A stretch of DNA of 5,205 nt. It comes from an uncultured Oscillospiraceae bacterium (GTDB taxonomy: Bacteria; Bacillota; Clostridia; UBA1381). Location: positions 1 through 5,205 of the forward strand of contig CAMCPC010000106.1 in the NCBI GenBank assembly GCA_945876665.1. Reading direction: 5' to 3'. The translations under genes and the position numbers were made by a program. Each line of letters begins with the position of its first letter. Within the stretch, counting starts at the first letter, position 1. The notes under the pieces are model-generated. The model did no database searches and was not told the origin of the DNA. It saw only the letters and a list, made by a program, of their open reading frames with translations. This document shows positions 1 to 5,205 of this stretch, piece by piece.

Positions 1-846
1 AAGCGCCATATTTCTTGAATAGATACTCCAGCGTCTGTCGTTAAGGTCAAACTTAGGAGGCTCATCAACAAGGTCCATATTTGCCTCCCAAAGGCTCTGG
101 ATTGTTCCAACATCCTTCCAGTATCCCTCAAATCTGAACGAAACCATCTTTTCGCCGTTTGCAAGCATTGCAGGAATTATATTCTTGCCGAAGTCGTTTG
201 AGGAGCTCGGATCACGCTCGTCATCCTCAAGGTACTTCTTAAGTACATCATATCTGAATATGTAAATACCCATTGATGCAAGATTACTCTTAGGGTCAGC
301 AGGCTTTTCCTCAAACTCTGTGATTGTGCCTTCCTCGTCAACATTCATGATACCGAAACGGCTTGCCTCCTCCCACGGAACAGGCATTACCGCAATTGTC
401 GCAGCCGCGCCCGACTCCTTATGAGCCTTAAGCATTTCGCCGTAGTGCATCTTATAAATGTGGTCGCCTGAAAGAATAAGTACATTTTCCGGCTTAAAGC
501 CTTCAAGGAAACCAAGGTTCTGATAAATAGCATTCGCCGTGCCCTTGTACCACTCACCTGTCTTGGCGCTCTGATACGGAGGAAGCACATAAACTCCGCC
601 GTGACTTCTGTCAAGATCCCACGGATTTCCGTTACCTATGTATCTGTTAAGCTCAAGCGGCTGATACTGTGTCAGAACACCCACCGTATCAATACCCGAA
701 TGAACACAATTTGAAAGCGGAAAATCTATAATTCTGTATTTACCGCCGAATGGGACTGCCGGCTTGGCAACATTTTTTGTCAGTGCGCCGAGTCTTGATC
801 CCTGACCGCCTGCAAGTATCATTGCAACGCAATCCTTTGATACCAT
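1..846 (-). CDS. glgC: Glucose-1-phosphate adenylyltransferase (ADP-glucose pyrophosphorylase), N-terminal 282 residues; 3' end beyond window
   Basis: GlgC converts glucose-1-phosphate and ATP to ADP-glucose and pyrophosphate in the cytosol, the committed step of bacterial glycogen synthesis. I translated the frame by hand from ATG at 846; it stays open to position 1. Residues 10-23 form the nucleotidyltransferase signature [14 protein letters not shown], followed by [15 protein letters not shown] at 28-42 and PLSNC. Further family motifs are [12 protein letters not shown] (99-110), [10 protein letters not shown] (126-135, probable metal-binding Asp128), FEEKP (178-182, where Lys181 matches the glucose-1-phosphate-binding Lys of the family) and YWKDVGTI (242-249). 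The family is usually about 380-430 residues, so about 100-150 C-terminal residues (the beta-helix domain) are missing only because the window ends. The start is supported by AGGAG at 859-855, 8 bases upstream. It lies 50 bases after glgB on the same strand, so the two are probably co-transcribed. The relative GlgD is less likely because the catalytic motifs are intact. Confidence 0.96.
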   Translation of the reverse strand, partial: MVSKDCVAMILAGGQGSRLGALTKNVAKPAVPFGGKYRIIDFPLSNCVHSGIDTVGVLTQYQPLELNRYIGNGNPWDLDRSHGGVYVLPPYQSAKTGEWYKGTANAIYQNLGFLEGFKPENVLILSGDHIYKMHYGEMLKAHKESGAAATIAVMPVPWEEASRFGIMNVDEEGTITEFEEKPADPKSNLASMGIYIFRYDVLKKYLEDDERDPSSSNDFGKNIIPAMLANGEKMVSFRFEGYWKDVGTIQSLWEANMDLVDEPPKFDLNDRRWSIYSRNMAL

Positions 847-879
847 AAAATCATCTCCTAAATCTTTGTTAATATTCCC

Positions 880-896
880 GCCGGTTTATATCCGGC
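880..896 (-). other. Intercistronic hairpin between glgB and glgC
   Basis: A perfect 5-bp inverted repeat, GCCGG/CCGGC with a 7-nt loop (ATATAAA on the minus strand), starts at the base directly after the glgB stop codon (899-897). No T-run follows; the next bases are GGGAATATTAAC, so it is not a normal intrinsic terminator. It could stabilise the 3' end of glgB mRNA or lower glgC expression slightly, which is inference from position. The stem is short and might be incidental. Confidence 0.4.
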
Positions 897-2891
897 TTAC
901 TTTTTCTTTGTTTTGCTTTTTTCCGCAGCAGGCTTTGCTGCCTTTGCGGTTTTTTCTTTTGAAGAAGCAGACGTTTTCTTTTTTGCGTTCGGCTTCTTTT
1001 TGATAAACATTACAGAGTTTCCGTCCACAGCCACCTTTATGGTGTACATCATATCAGAGAACTGCATACGTTCCGCCTTGTATGTTTTCTTTGTGATGCG
1101 CTTTGTGCCGCCGTACTTTGAAGCATTGGAGTGGAATACCACCTCATACTCACCTGCCACGGGAACACCTATTTTGTATATAGGTCTGTCAACAGGAGTG
1201 AAGTTTGCCACAACCACTACATTGTCAGCCACACGCTTGCCGCGTCTTATATACGAAAGCACAGAATTTTCGTTGTCGGCTTCGTTAACCCATCTGAAGC
1301 CGTCCCAACTATCTTCAAACTCCCACAGCGCCTTATTTTCAAGATAGAAATGGTTAAGGTCTTTTACAAACTGGTGAAGCTTTTTGTGCTTTTCTATATC
1401 AAGCAGATTCCATTCAAGCTGGTCGTCATAACGCCATTCAAGGAATTGTCCGAATTCACCACCCATGAACAACAGCTTCTTTCCGGGCATCGTCATGTAA
1501 TAGCCCAGAAGCGTCTTATAAGCGTTGAATTTATCGTCATAACTGCCGAACATCTTGTCTATCAGCGAATGCTTGCCGTGTACAACCTCGTCATGCGACA
1601 AAGGAAGTATGAAATTTTCACTGTATGCGTACATCATCACAAACGTAAGCAGAGAGTGATTATCCTTACGGAAATACGGATCCATTGACATATAACGAAG
1701 CGTGTCGTTCATCCATCCCATATTCCACTTGTAATTAAAGCCGAGTCCGCCGTTTTCGGGCGGTGCCGTTACAAGCGGCCATGCCGTGGATTCCTCCGCT
1801 ATCATCATGAAATTCGGGAATTCCGTACCGAGTATCTTATTCAGTTTTTTCAGAAAATCAACCGCTTCAAGGTTGCCGTTTCCGCCGTATATGTTAGGTA
1901 CCCATTCTCCGTCATTTCTCGAATAGTCACGGTAAAGCATTGAAGAAACCGCGTCAACGCGTATTCCGTCCATATGATATTCCTCCGCCCAGAAATAAGC
2001 TGACGAGGTGAGGAATGAAATAACCTCACTCTTTGAATAGTCGAATACCATCGTTCCCCAGTCTTTATGCTCACCCATACGCGGATCAGCATATTCATAG
2101 GTCGGAGTGCCGTCAAACATTCTCAGTCCGTGCGCGTCACGCGGAAAATGTGCCGGAACCCAGTCCATAATAACGCCTATACCGTTTTTATGACATTTGT
2201 CGACTAAATATTTCAAATCCTCGCTCTCACCGTATCTCGCGGTCGCCGAGAAAAATCCCGTAACCTGATATCCCCAGGACCCATCAAACGGATATTCCGT
2301 AACAGGCATCATCTCTATGTGGGTATATCCCATCTCCTTTATGTACGGAACAAGCTCGTCCGCCAACTCGCGGTATGTATAAAAGCTTCCGTCATCATGG
2401 ATACGCCATGAGCCTACATGCATTTCATAGATATTCATGGGCTTGTGCATGGTATTTTCCTTACTCCGCTTTGTAAGCCATGACTTATCTCCCCACTTAT
2501 AGCCTGAAATATCCTTCACGACAGACGCAGTGCCCGGCCGTAATTCACTCTTGACCGCATACGGATCAGCTCTGTAATAGGTTTTGCCGTCGCACGCCTC
2601 TATAGCATATTTATACAGCATACCTTCCTTTATATCAGTGAAGAACCCATACCATACTCCGCTTGTTTCAATTCTTTCAAGCGTTTTATCGTATCCGTCC
2701 CAGTTGTTAAATTCGCCCACAACTCTGACACTCACAGCATTAGGCGCCCAGACCGCAAAACGCCAGCCTGTTTTTCCGTTCACCTTTACCTTATGATCAC
2801 CGAGCATTTCATATGAATTTAAATTATCGCCTGAATTAAACAAATACGTTTGAAAGCGACTTATATCCGCCCAGGTCTTTTCTTCGGTCAT
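897..2891 (-). CDS. glgB: 1,4-alpha-glucan branching enzyme (glycogen branching enzyme, GH13), 664 aa
   Basis: GlgB cleaves an alpha-1,4 glucan and re-attaches the cut segment by an alpha-1,6 bond, branching glycogen in the cytosol. Residues about 25-120 form a single CBM48-like N-terminal domain (WRFAVWAPNAVSVRVVGEFNNWDG at 43-66). The longer two-module N-terminus of the E. coli enzyme is absent. The GH13 barrel follows with all four conserved regions: DWVPAH at 243-248, GIRVDAVSSMLY with the nucleophile Asp313, MIAEEST with the acid/base Glu366, and LSHDEVVHGK with His433 and Asp434. A C-terminal beta domain covers about 540-630. The last roughly 33 residues are an unusual Lys/Ala-rich tail. 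I chose ATG 2891 because AGGAGGG lies 6 bases upstream (2904-2898) and the conserved sequence begins soon after. An in-frame ATG at 3056 would add 55 residues without homology and lies upstream of the likely promoter. This is the first gene of the glgB-glgC unit. Confidence 0.97.
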   Translation of the reverse strand: MTEEKTWADISRFQTYLFNSGDNLNSYEMLGDHKVKVNGKTGWRFAVWAPNAVSVRVVGEFNNWDGYDKTLERIETSGVWYGFFTDIKEGMLYKYAIEACDGKTYYRADPYAVKSELRPGTASVVKDISGYKWGDKSWLTKRSKENTMHKPMNIYEMHVGSWRIHDDGSFYTYRELADELVPYIKEMGYTHIEMMPVTEYPFDGSWGYQVTGFFSATARYGESEDLKYLVDKCHKNGIGVIMDWVPAHFPRDAHGLRMFDGTPTYEYADPRMGEHKDWGTMVFDYSKSEVISFLTSSAYFWAEEYHMDGIRVDAVSSMLYRDYSRNDGEWVPNIYGGNGNLEAVDFLKKLNKILGTEFPNFMMIAEESTAWPLVTAPPENGGLGFNYKWNMGWMNDTLRYMSMDPYFRKDNHSLLTFVMMYAYSENFILPLSHDEVVHGKHSLIDKMFGSYDDKFNAYKTLLGYYMTMPGKKLLFMGGEFGQFLEWRYDDQLEWNLLDIEKHKKLHQFVKDLNHFYLENKALWEFEDSWDGFRWVNEADNENSVLSYIRRGKRVADNVVVVANFTPVDRPIYKIGVPVAGEYEVVFHSNASKYGGTKRITKKTYKAERMQFSDMMYTIKVAVDGNSVMFIKKKPNAKKKTSASSKEKTAKAAKPAAEKSKTKKK

Positions 2892-2897
2892 ACAATT

Positions 2898-2904
2898 CCC
2901 TCCT
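2898..2904 (-). promoter_or_regulatory. glgB ribosome binding site that fixes the start codon
   Basis: AGGAGGG on the minus strand lies 6 bases before ATG 2891. It is a near-perfect Shine-Dalgarno sequence and is the main reason to prefer this start over the in-frame ATG at 3056, which has no comparable site. Confidence 0.85.
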
Positions 2905-2910
2905 TTTTTT

Positions 2911-2942
2911 GCACAGTATGAATTACATAAATCGCACTGTAC
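2911..2942 (-). other. Possible hairpin in the glgB 5' UTR
   Basis: GTACAGT (2942-2936) can pair with ACTGTGC (2917-2911): 7 bp including one G-U pair, with an 18-nt loop. It sits just upstream of the glgB ribosome binding site. The stem is short in an AT-rich stretch, so it may be chance. No known riboswitch class is recognisable. Confidence 0.25.
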
Positions 2943-2960
2943 TTTATTATTACTGATCTT

Positions 2961-2989
2961 ATTATAACATACTTTTTTTTGGCAGTAAA
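2961..2989 (-). promoter_or_regulatory. SigA-type extended -10 promoter for glgB-glgC
   Basis: On the minus strand TATAAT (2966-2961) is a perfect -10 box preceded by TG at 2969-2968, giving the extended -10 pattern TGtTATAAT. A weaker -35 box, TTTACT (2989-2984), lies at the ideal 17-bp spacing. Transcription would begin near 2954, giving a leader of about 60 nt before ATG 2891. It is the only near-consensus promoter I see on this strand in the spacer. Confidence 0.75.
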
Positions 2990-3153
2990 GACTATATGTA
3001 AATAAATTTTTAATAAATTTTTGTGCATTTTGACATCTTTTCTGTTTTTCGCCCATAAACCCTGCTTATTTGTCATTTTCTTTACATAAGATTAACATTT
3101 TTTTAAAAAACTTTTCATATTTATATATATCCTGTAACATTGGCAATAACTCC
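2990..3153. other. AT-rich divergent spacer without a recognisable gene
   Basis: This stretch lies between the two back-to-back promoters. It is strongly AT-rich and contains a T7A6 tract at 3098-3110, which may bend DNA or contribute upstream promoter contacts. Short open frames that cross it lack ribosome binding sites and recognisable protein features. I see no convincing operator palindrome, RNA gene or terminator here. Confidence 0.6.
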
Positions 3154-3182
3154 TTGACATATTGATAAAAATAGTATAGAAT
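3154..3182 (+). promoter_or_regulatory. SigA-type promoter for rny
   Basis: A perfect -35 box, TTGACA (3154-3159), is separated by 17 bp from TAGAAT (3177-3182), which differs from TATAAT at one position. An overlapping TATAGA (3175-3180) would give a 15-bp spacer and is less favoured. The predicted start site is near 3188-3190, giving a leader of about 220 nt before the rny ATG at 3411. That leader is long for a simple promoter-RBS arrangement. Confidence 0.8.
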
Positions 3183-3257
3183 ATATCATGCTTAATATTC
3201 TTTAAAAATAAATTTTTCTGTAAATATGAAATTTTATATGTAATCCCAATACTTAAA

Positions 3258-3287
3258 ATGGAGCCGTCTTAGAATAGTCTGCTCCGT
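3258..3287 (+). other. Leader hairpin 1 in the rny 5' UTR
   Basis: ATGGAGC (3258-3264) pairs with GCTCCGT (3281-3287): 7 bp including one T-G pair, with a 16-nt loop. It marks the point where base composition shifts from very AT-rich spacer to the GC-richer leader. No T-run follows the 3' arm, so it is not a terminator. It is probably part of the leader RNA that continues downstream. Confidence 0.45.
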
Positions 3288-3313
3288 ATGATTACAAGCC
3301 AAAGCAGCGTTTT

Positions 3314-3417
3314 ACCTGCAAATGCACTGCGGCGGTTCCGGCACGACCGGCATTTCATAGGAAGCAGTCATTTTAAGAAAGTCCCCCATTGCAGGTCTTG
3401 GAGAAACTTTATGGGGG
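3314..3417 (+). promoter_or_regulatory. Candidate translation-control pseudoknot in the rny leader
   Basis: Three complementary pairs nest or interlock. ACCTGCAA (3314-3321) pairs perfectly with TTGCAGGT (3389-3396). Inside that helix, ACTGC plus TTCC (3326-3330, 3336-3339) pairs with GGAAGCAGT (3360-3368), leaving a 5-nt bulge. CCCCCA (3383-3388), also inside the first helix, pairs with TGGGGG (3412-3417) outside it, which includes the T and G of the rny ATG. The result is an H-type pseudoknot with no nucleotides between the two stems' adjacent strands. The Shine-Dalgarno GGAG (3400-3403) falls in the connecting loop. Such folds are typical of translational riboswitches and autoregulatory leaders. 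I do not recognise a named Rfam class, and the fold comes from manual pairing only. Confidence 0.5.
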
Positions 3418-4991
3418 TGTTACTGATTAATAATCCAGTATTACTGATTGTGATGATAGTCGTTGCAATCGTATTGTGCATTGTGGGCATCATTGTTGGC
3501 TTCAACATAGGTGTTGCTCACAGAAAGAAAATTGCCGAAGCTGAATTCGGCAGCGCCGAGGAAAAGGCAAAATCTATAATTTCTGACGCGGAAAAAAGCG
3601 CCAGCGCAAAGAAGCGTGAGATGCTCCTTGAAGCAAAGGAGGAAAATCAGAAGCTTCGCGCAGCTTTTGACGCAGAGGTTAAGGAACGCAGAAATGAGCT
3701 TAGCCGCCAGGAACGCAGACTTAACCAGAAGGAAGAAAATTTAGATAAAAAGACAGATAATTTAGAGAAGAAGGAGCAGTCTTATAACCAAAAGATGAAG
3801 GCTCTTGAATCTAAAGAAAAAGAAATAGCAGAAATAAAAGAGGAACAGATGGCTCTTATCGAAAAGATTTCCGGTCTGACAGCAGAGGAAGCCAAGGCTA
3901 TATTGCTTAAGGACGTTGAAAATCAGACAAGACATGAAGCAGCCATCATGGTTAAAGAAATTGAGCAAGAGGCAAAGGAGAATGCGGAAAGGAATGCAAA
4001 GAACATTGTTGCTCTTTCAATCCAGAAGGTTGCCGCAGACCATGTTGCCGAAACCACTGTTTCTGTTGTAAATCTTCCGAGTGACGAAATGAAGGGTCGT
4101 ATTATCGGTCGTGAGGGTCGTAACATCAGAACCCTTGAAACTCTTACAGGCGTTGATCTTATCATAGACGACACTCCTGAAGCGGTTATAGTTTCAAGCT
4201 TCGACCCTATCCGCCGTGAAATCGCCCGTTTGGCACTGGAAAAGCTTATTGTTGACGGACGTATTCATCCGGCACGCATTGAGGAAACAGTAGAAAAATC
4301 TCGTAAAGAGGTTGAAGCAATTATCAAGCAGGAGGGCGAAAGCGCCACATTTGAAACCGGCGTACACGGTCTTCATCCTGAGCTTATCAAGCTGCTTGGT
4401 AAACTTAAATTCAGAACAAGCTATGGTCAGAACGTCTTAAAGCACAGTATTGAGGTTTCACATCTTGCGGGCGTTATGGCAGGTGAACTGGGAGTCGATG
4501 TGGCACTTGCAAAGCGCGCAGGTCTGCTTCACGACATCGGCAAGGCAGTTGACCATGAAGTCGAAGGCTCACACGTTACTATCGGCGCAGACATTGCAAA
4601 GAAGTACCGCGAAAACAAAGATATTGTACACGCCATTATGGCACACCACGGCGATGTGGACGCGCAGACGATTGTCGCCTCGCTCGTACAGGCAGCCGAT
4701 GCAATATCTGCAGCACGTCCGGGAGCCAGACGTGAAAATCTTGAAACCTACATCAAGCGTTTACAGAAGCTCGAGGAAATCGCAAACGATTTCGAGGGCG
4801 TTGAAAAGTCCTACGCCATACAGGCAGGCCGCGAAATCAGAATTATGGTTAAGCCGGAAACTGTTTCCGATGACAGCATGATTCTTGTGGCAAAGGATAT
4901 TGTTAAGCGCATCGAAAGCGAGCTTGAATATCCGGGTCAGATTAAGGTTAGTCTGATTCGTGAAACAAGAGCGGTTGACTACGCTAAATAA
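3411..4991 (+). CDS. rny: Ribonuclease Y, 526 aa
   Basis: RNase Y is a membrane-anchored endoribonuclease that initiates decay and processing of many mRNAs in Bacillota, often together with other degradation factors. An N-terminal transmembrane helix covers about residues 9-32. A long charged coiled coil follows at about 38-195. A KH RNA-binding domain at about 215-275 has the GxxG-type loop in [12 protein letters not shown] (229-240). The HD phosphohydrolase domain at about 340-435 carries the metal ligands: His345 in KHSIEVSH, His374-Asp375 in LLHDIGK, His412-His413 in AHHGD and Asp430 in [18 protein letters not shown]-terminal domain ends at residue 526, the usual length for the family (about 520). 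ATG 3411 is chosen because GGAG (3400-3403) lies 7 bases upstream and the protein then begins right before the membrane helix. An in-frame ATG at 3288 would add 41 non-homologous residues with no RBS. It appears to be transcribed alone from the promoter at 3154-3182, and the leader may control its translation. Confidence 0.97.
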   Translation: MGVLLINNPVLLIVMIVVAIVLCIVGIIVGFNIGVAHRKKIAEAEFGSAEEKAKSIISDAEKSASAKKREMLLEAKEENQKLRAAFDAEVKERRNELSRQERRLNQKEENLDKKTDNLEKKEQSYNQKMKALESKEKEIAEIKEEQMALIEKISGLTAEEAKAILLKDVENQTRHEAAIMVKEIEQEAKENAERNAKNIVALSIQKVAADHVAETTVSVVNLPSDEMKGRIIGREGRNIRTLETLTGVDLIIDDTPEAVIVSSFDPIRREIARLALEKLIVDGRIHPARIEETVEKSRKEVEAIIKQEGESATFETGVHGLHPELIKLLGKLKFRTSYGQNVLKHSIEVSHLAGVMAGELGVDVALAKRAGLLHDIGKAVDHEVEGSHVTIGADIAKKYRENKDIVHAIMAHHGDVDAQTIVASLVQAADAISAARPGARRENLETYIKRLQKLEEIANDFEGVEKSYAIQAGREIRIMVKPETVSDDSMILVAKDIVKRIESELEYPGQIKVSLIRETRAVDYAK

Positions 4992-5015
4992 GCTTTCGCA
5001 AAAAAAATGAAAATT

Positions 5016-5124
5016 GGGGGCTGTTACAGAGCGTGAACGGGTTCGGCTTTGATACTTTGCGATAAAGGCACTGTACAAGCTGTCCGCCGTTTAGCTTCTA
5101 CCCGTTCTGTAATGCTCCTTTTTT
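5016..5124 (+). terminator. Large structured terminator-like element downstream of rny (possible small RNA)
   Basis: Twenty-five bases after the rny stop, an interrupted long stem can form: GGGGC (5017-5021) with GCTCC (5114-5118), TTACA (5024-5028) with TGTAA (5108-5112), and GAACGGGT (5035-5042) with ACCCGTTC (5100-5107). A 6-nt bulge (GAGCGT) lies on the left arm. Six T follow (5119-5124), with an A-rich stretch before the left arm, so the end is a good intrinsic terminator for rny. The enclosed 57 nt are far more than a normal terminator loop. They contain possible inner helices CGGC/GCCG (5044-5047/5086-5089) or AAGCT/AGCTT (5077-5081/5093-5097), which are mutually exclusive. It could be a 3' UTR structure, a processed small RNA or the attenuator of a gene beyond the window. 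I do not recognise a known RNA family. Confidence 0.7.
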
Positions 5125-5167
5125 ATTTAATTAAAAATGGATATACTGATATAAATTATTGTTTATA
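5125..5167. other. AT-rich intergenic stretch
   Basis: Very AT-rich sequence between the structured element and the terminal palindrome. I see no gene, no ribosome binding site and no convincing promoter pair. Confidence 0.5.
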
Positions 5168-5197
5168 TTTGTACTTTTGAATGACCAAAAGTACGAA
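5168..5197. repeat. Intergenic palindrome (perfect 9-bp inverted repeat)
   Basis: GTACTTTTG (5171-5179) and CAAAAGTAC (5186-5194) form a perfect 9-bp stem with the 6-nt loop AATGAC. Three further pairs (5168-5170 with 5195-5197, one of them T-G) could lengthen it to 12 bp. No T-run follows on either strand, so it is not a standard terminator. It may be a dispersed intergenic repeat or a protein-binding site for a gene beyond the right edge. The function is unknown. Confidence 0.6.
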
Positions 5198-5205
5198 AAG
5201 TCAGC

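Noticed and set aside
913..1688. Plus-strand open frames inside glgB (913-1347, 1131-1688)
   Set aside because: They are antisense shadows of the glgB coding sequence, without RBS or recognisable domains.
2892..3056. 55-residue N-terminal extension of GlgB from ATG 3056
   Set aside because: It lacks homology to branching enzymes, is rich in Cys/Asn/Lys from AT-rich DNA, has no good RBS and covers the predicted promoter. The start at 2891 has a near-perfect Shine-Dalgarno sequence.
3030..3059. Second plus-strand promoter with TTGACA at 3030-3035
   Set aside because: The -35 box is perfect, but the best -10 at suitable spacing is CATAAA (3054-3059), which is weak. The promoter at 3154-3182 is much better and nearer rny.
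3288..3410. 41-residue N-terminal extension of RNase Y from ATG 3288
   Set aside because: No ribosome binding site precedes it, and it would put a polar, basic segment before the membrane anchor that normally begins the protein. The open frame probably reflects the GC-richer leader RNA.
3190..3410. Known riboswitch or housekeeping RNA (T-box, c-di-GMP, glycine, ZTP, fluoride, THF, SRP RNA)
   Set aside because: I looked for the conserved cores I remember, such as the T-box AGGGTGGNACCGCG element and the SRP tetraloop region, and found none here. The same check on 5016-5124 was also negative.
3762..5078. Minus-strand and alternate-frame open frames across rny
   Set aside because: They mirror the coiled-coil and HD codons of rny and have no independent support; the one at 4761-5078 also crosses the terminator-like element.
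5016..5124. MITE or insertion-sequence remnant
   Set aside because: The inverted arms could resemble terminal inverted repeats, but no flanking target duplication is evident and the arms end in a T-run like a terminator. A genome-wide copy count would be needed to revive the idea.

Overview
The window looks like chromosome of a low-to-moderate GC Gram-positive anaerobe of the Bacillota, most likely class Clostridia and perhaps a Ruminococcus-type gut bacterium. The reasons are an RNase Y gene, strong AGGAGG-type ribosome binding sites, SigA-type promoters in very AT-rich spacers, and a short Firmicutes-type glycogen branching enzyme next to glgC. The class-level call is inferred from gene content and base composition and is not proven by any single marker.

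Layout. Positions 1-2891 carry a two-gene minus-strand operon for glycogen synthesis: glgB (branching enzyme, 2891 to 897) and, after a 50-base gap, glgC (ADP-glucose pyrophosphorylase, starting at 846 and running off the left edge). GlgC makes the activated glucosyl donor and GlgB adds alpha-1,6 branches to the chain; the glycogen synthase gene would have to lie outside the window. A 519-base divergent spacer (2892-3410) follows. It holds an extended -10 promoter for glgB-glgC facing left and a near-consensus SigA promoter facing right. The right-facing promoter drives rny (RNase Y, 3411-4991), a membrane-anchored endoribonuclease that initiates mRNA decay in Bacillota. Positions 4992-5205 are non-coding and hold a large structured terminator-like element and a separate perfect palindrome near the edge.

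The three protein genes are ordinary, intact and clearly identifiable. The main item for a second look is the roughly 220-nt rny leader. Its last 160 nt are much richer in GC than the spacer before them and can fold into an H-type pseudoknot that pairs with the rny start codon and places the Shine-Dalgarno sequence in a loop. This suggests an RNA-level control element on an RNA-decay gene. Also notable are the oversized structured element after rny and a lysine/alanine-rich tail on GlgB.
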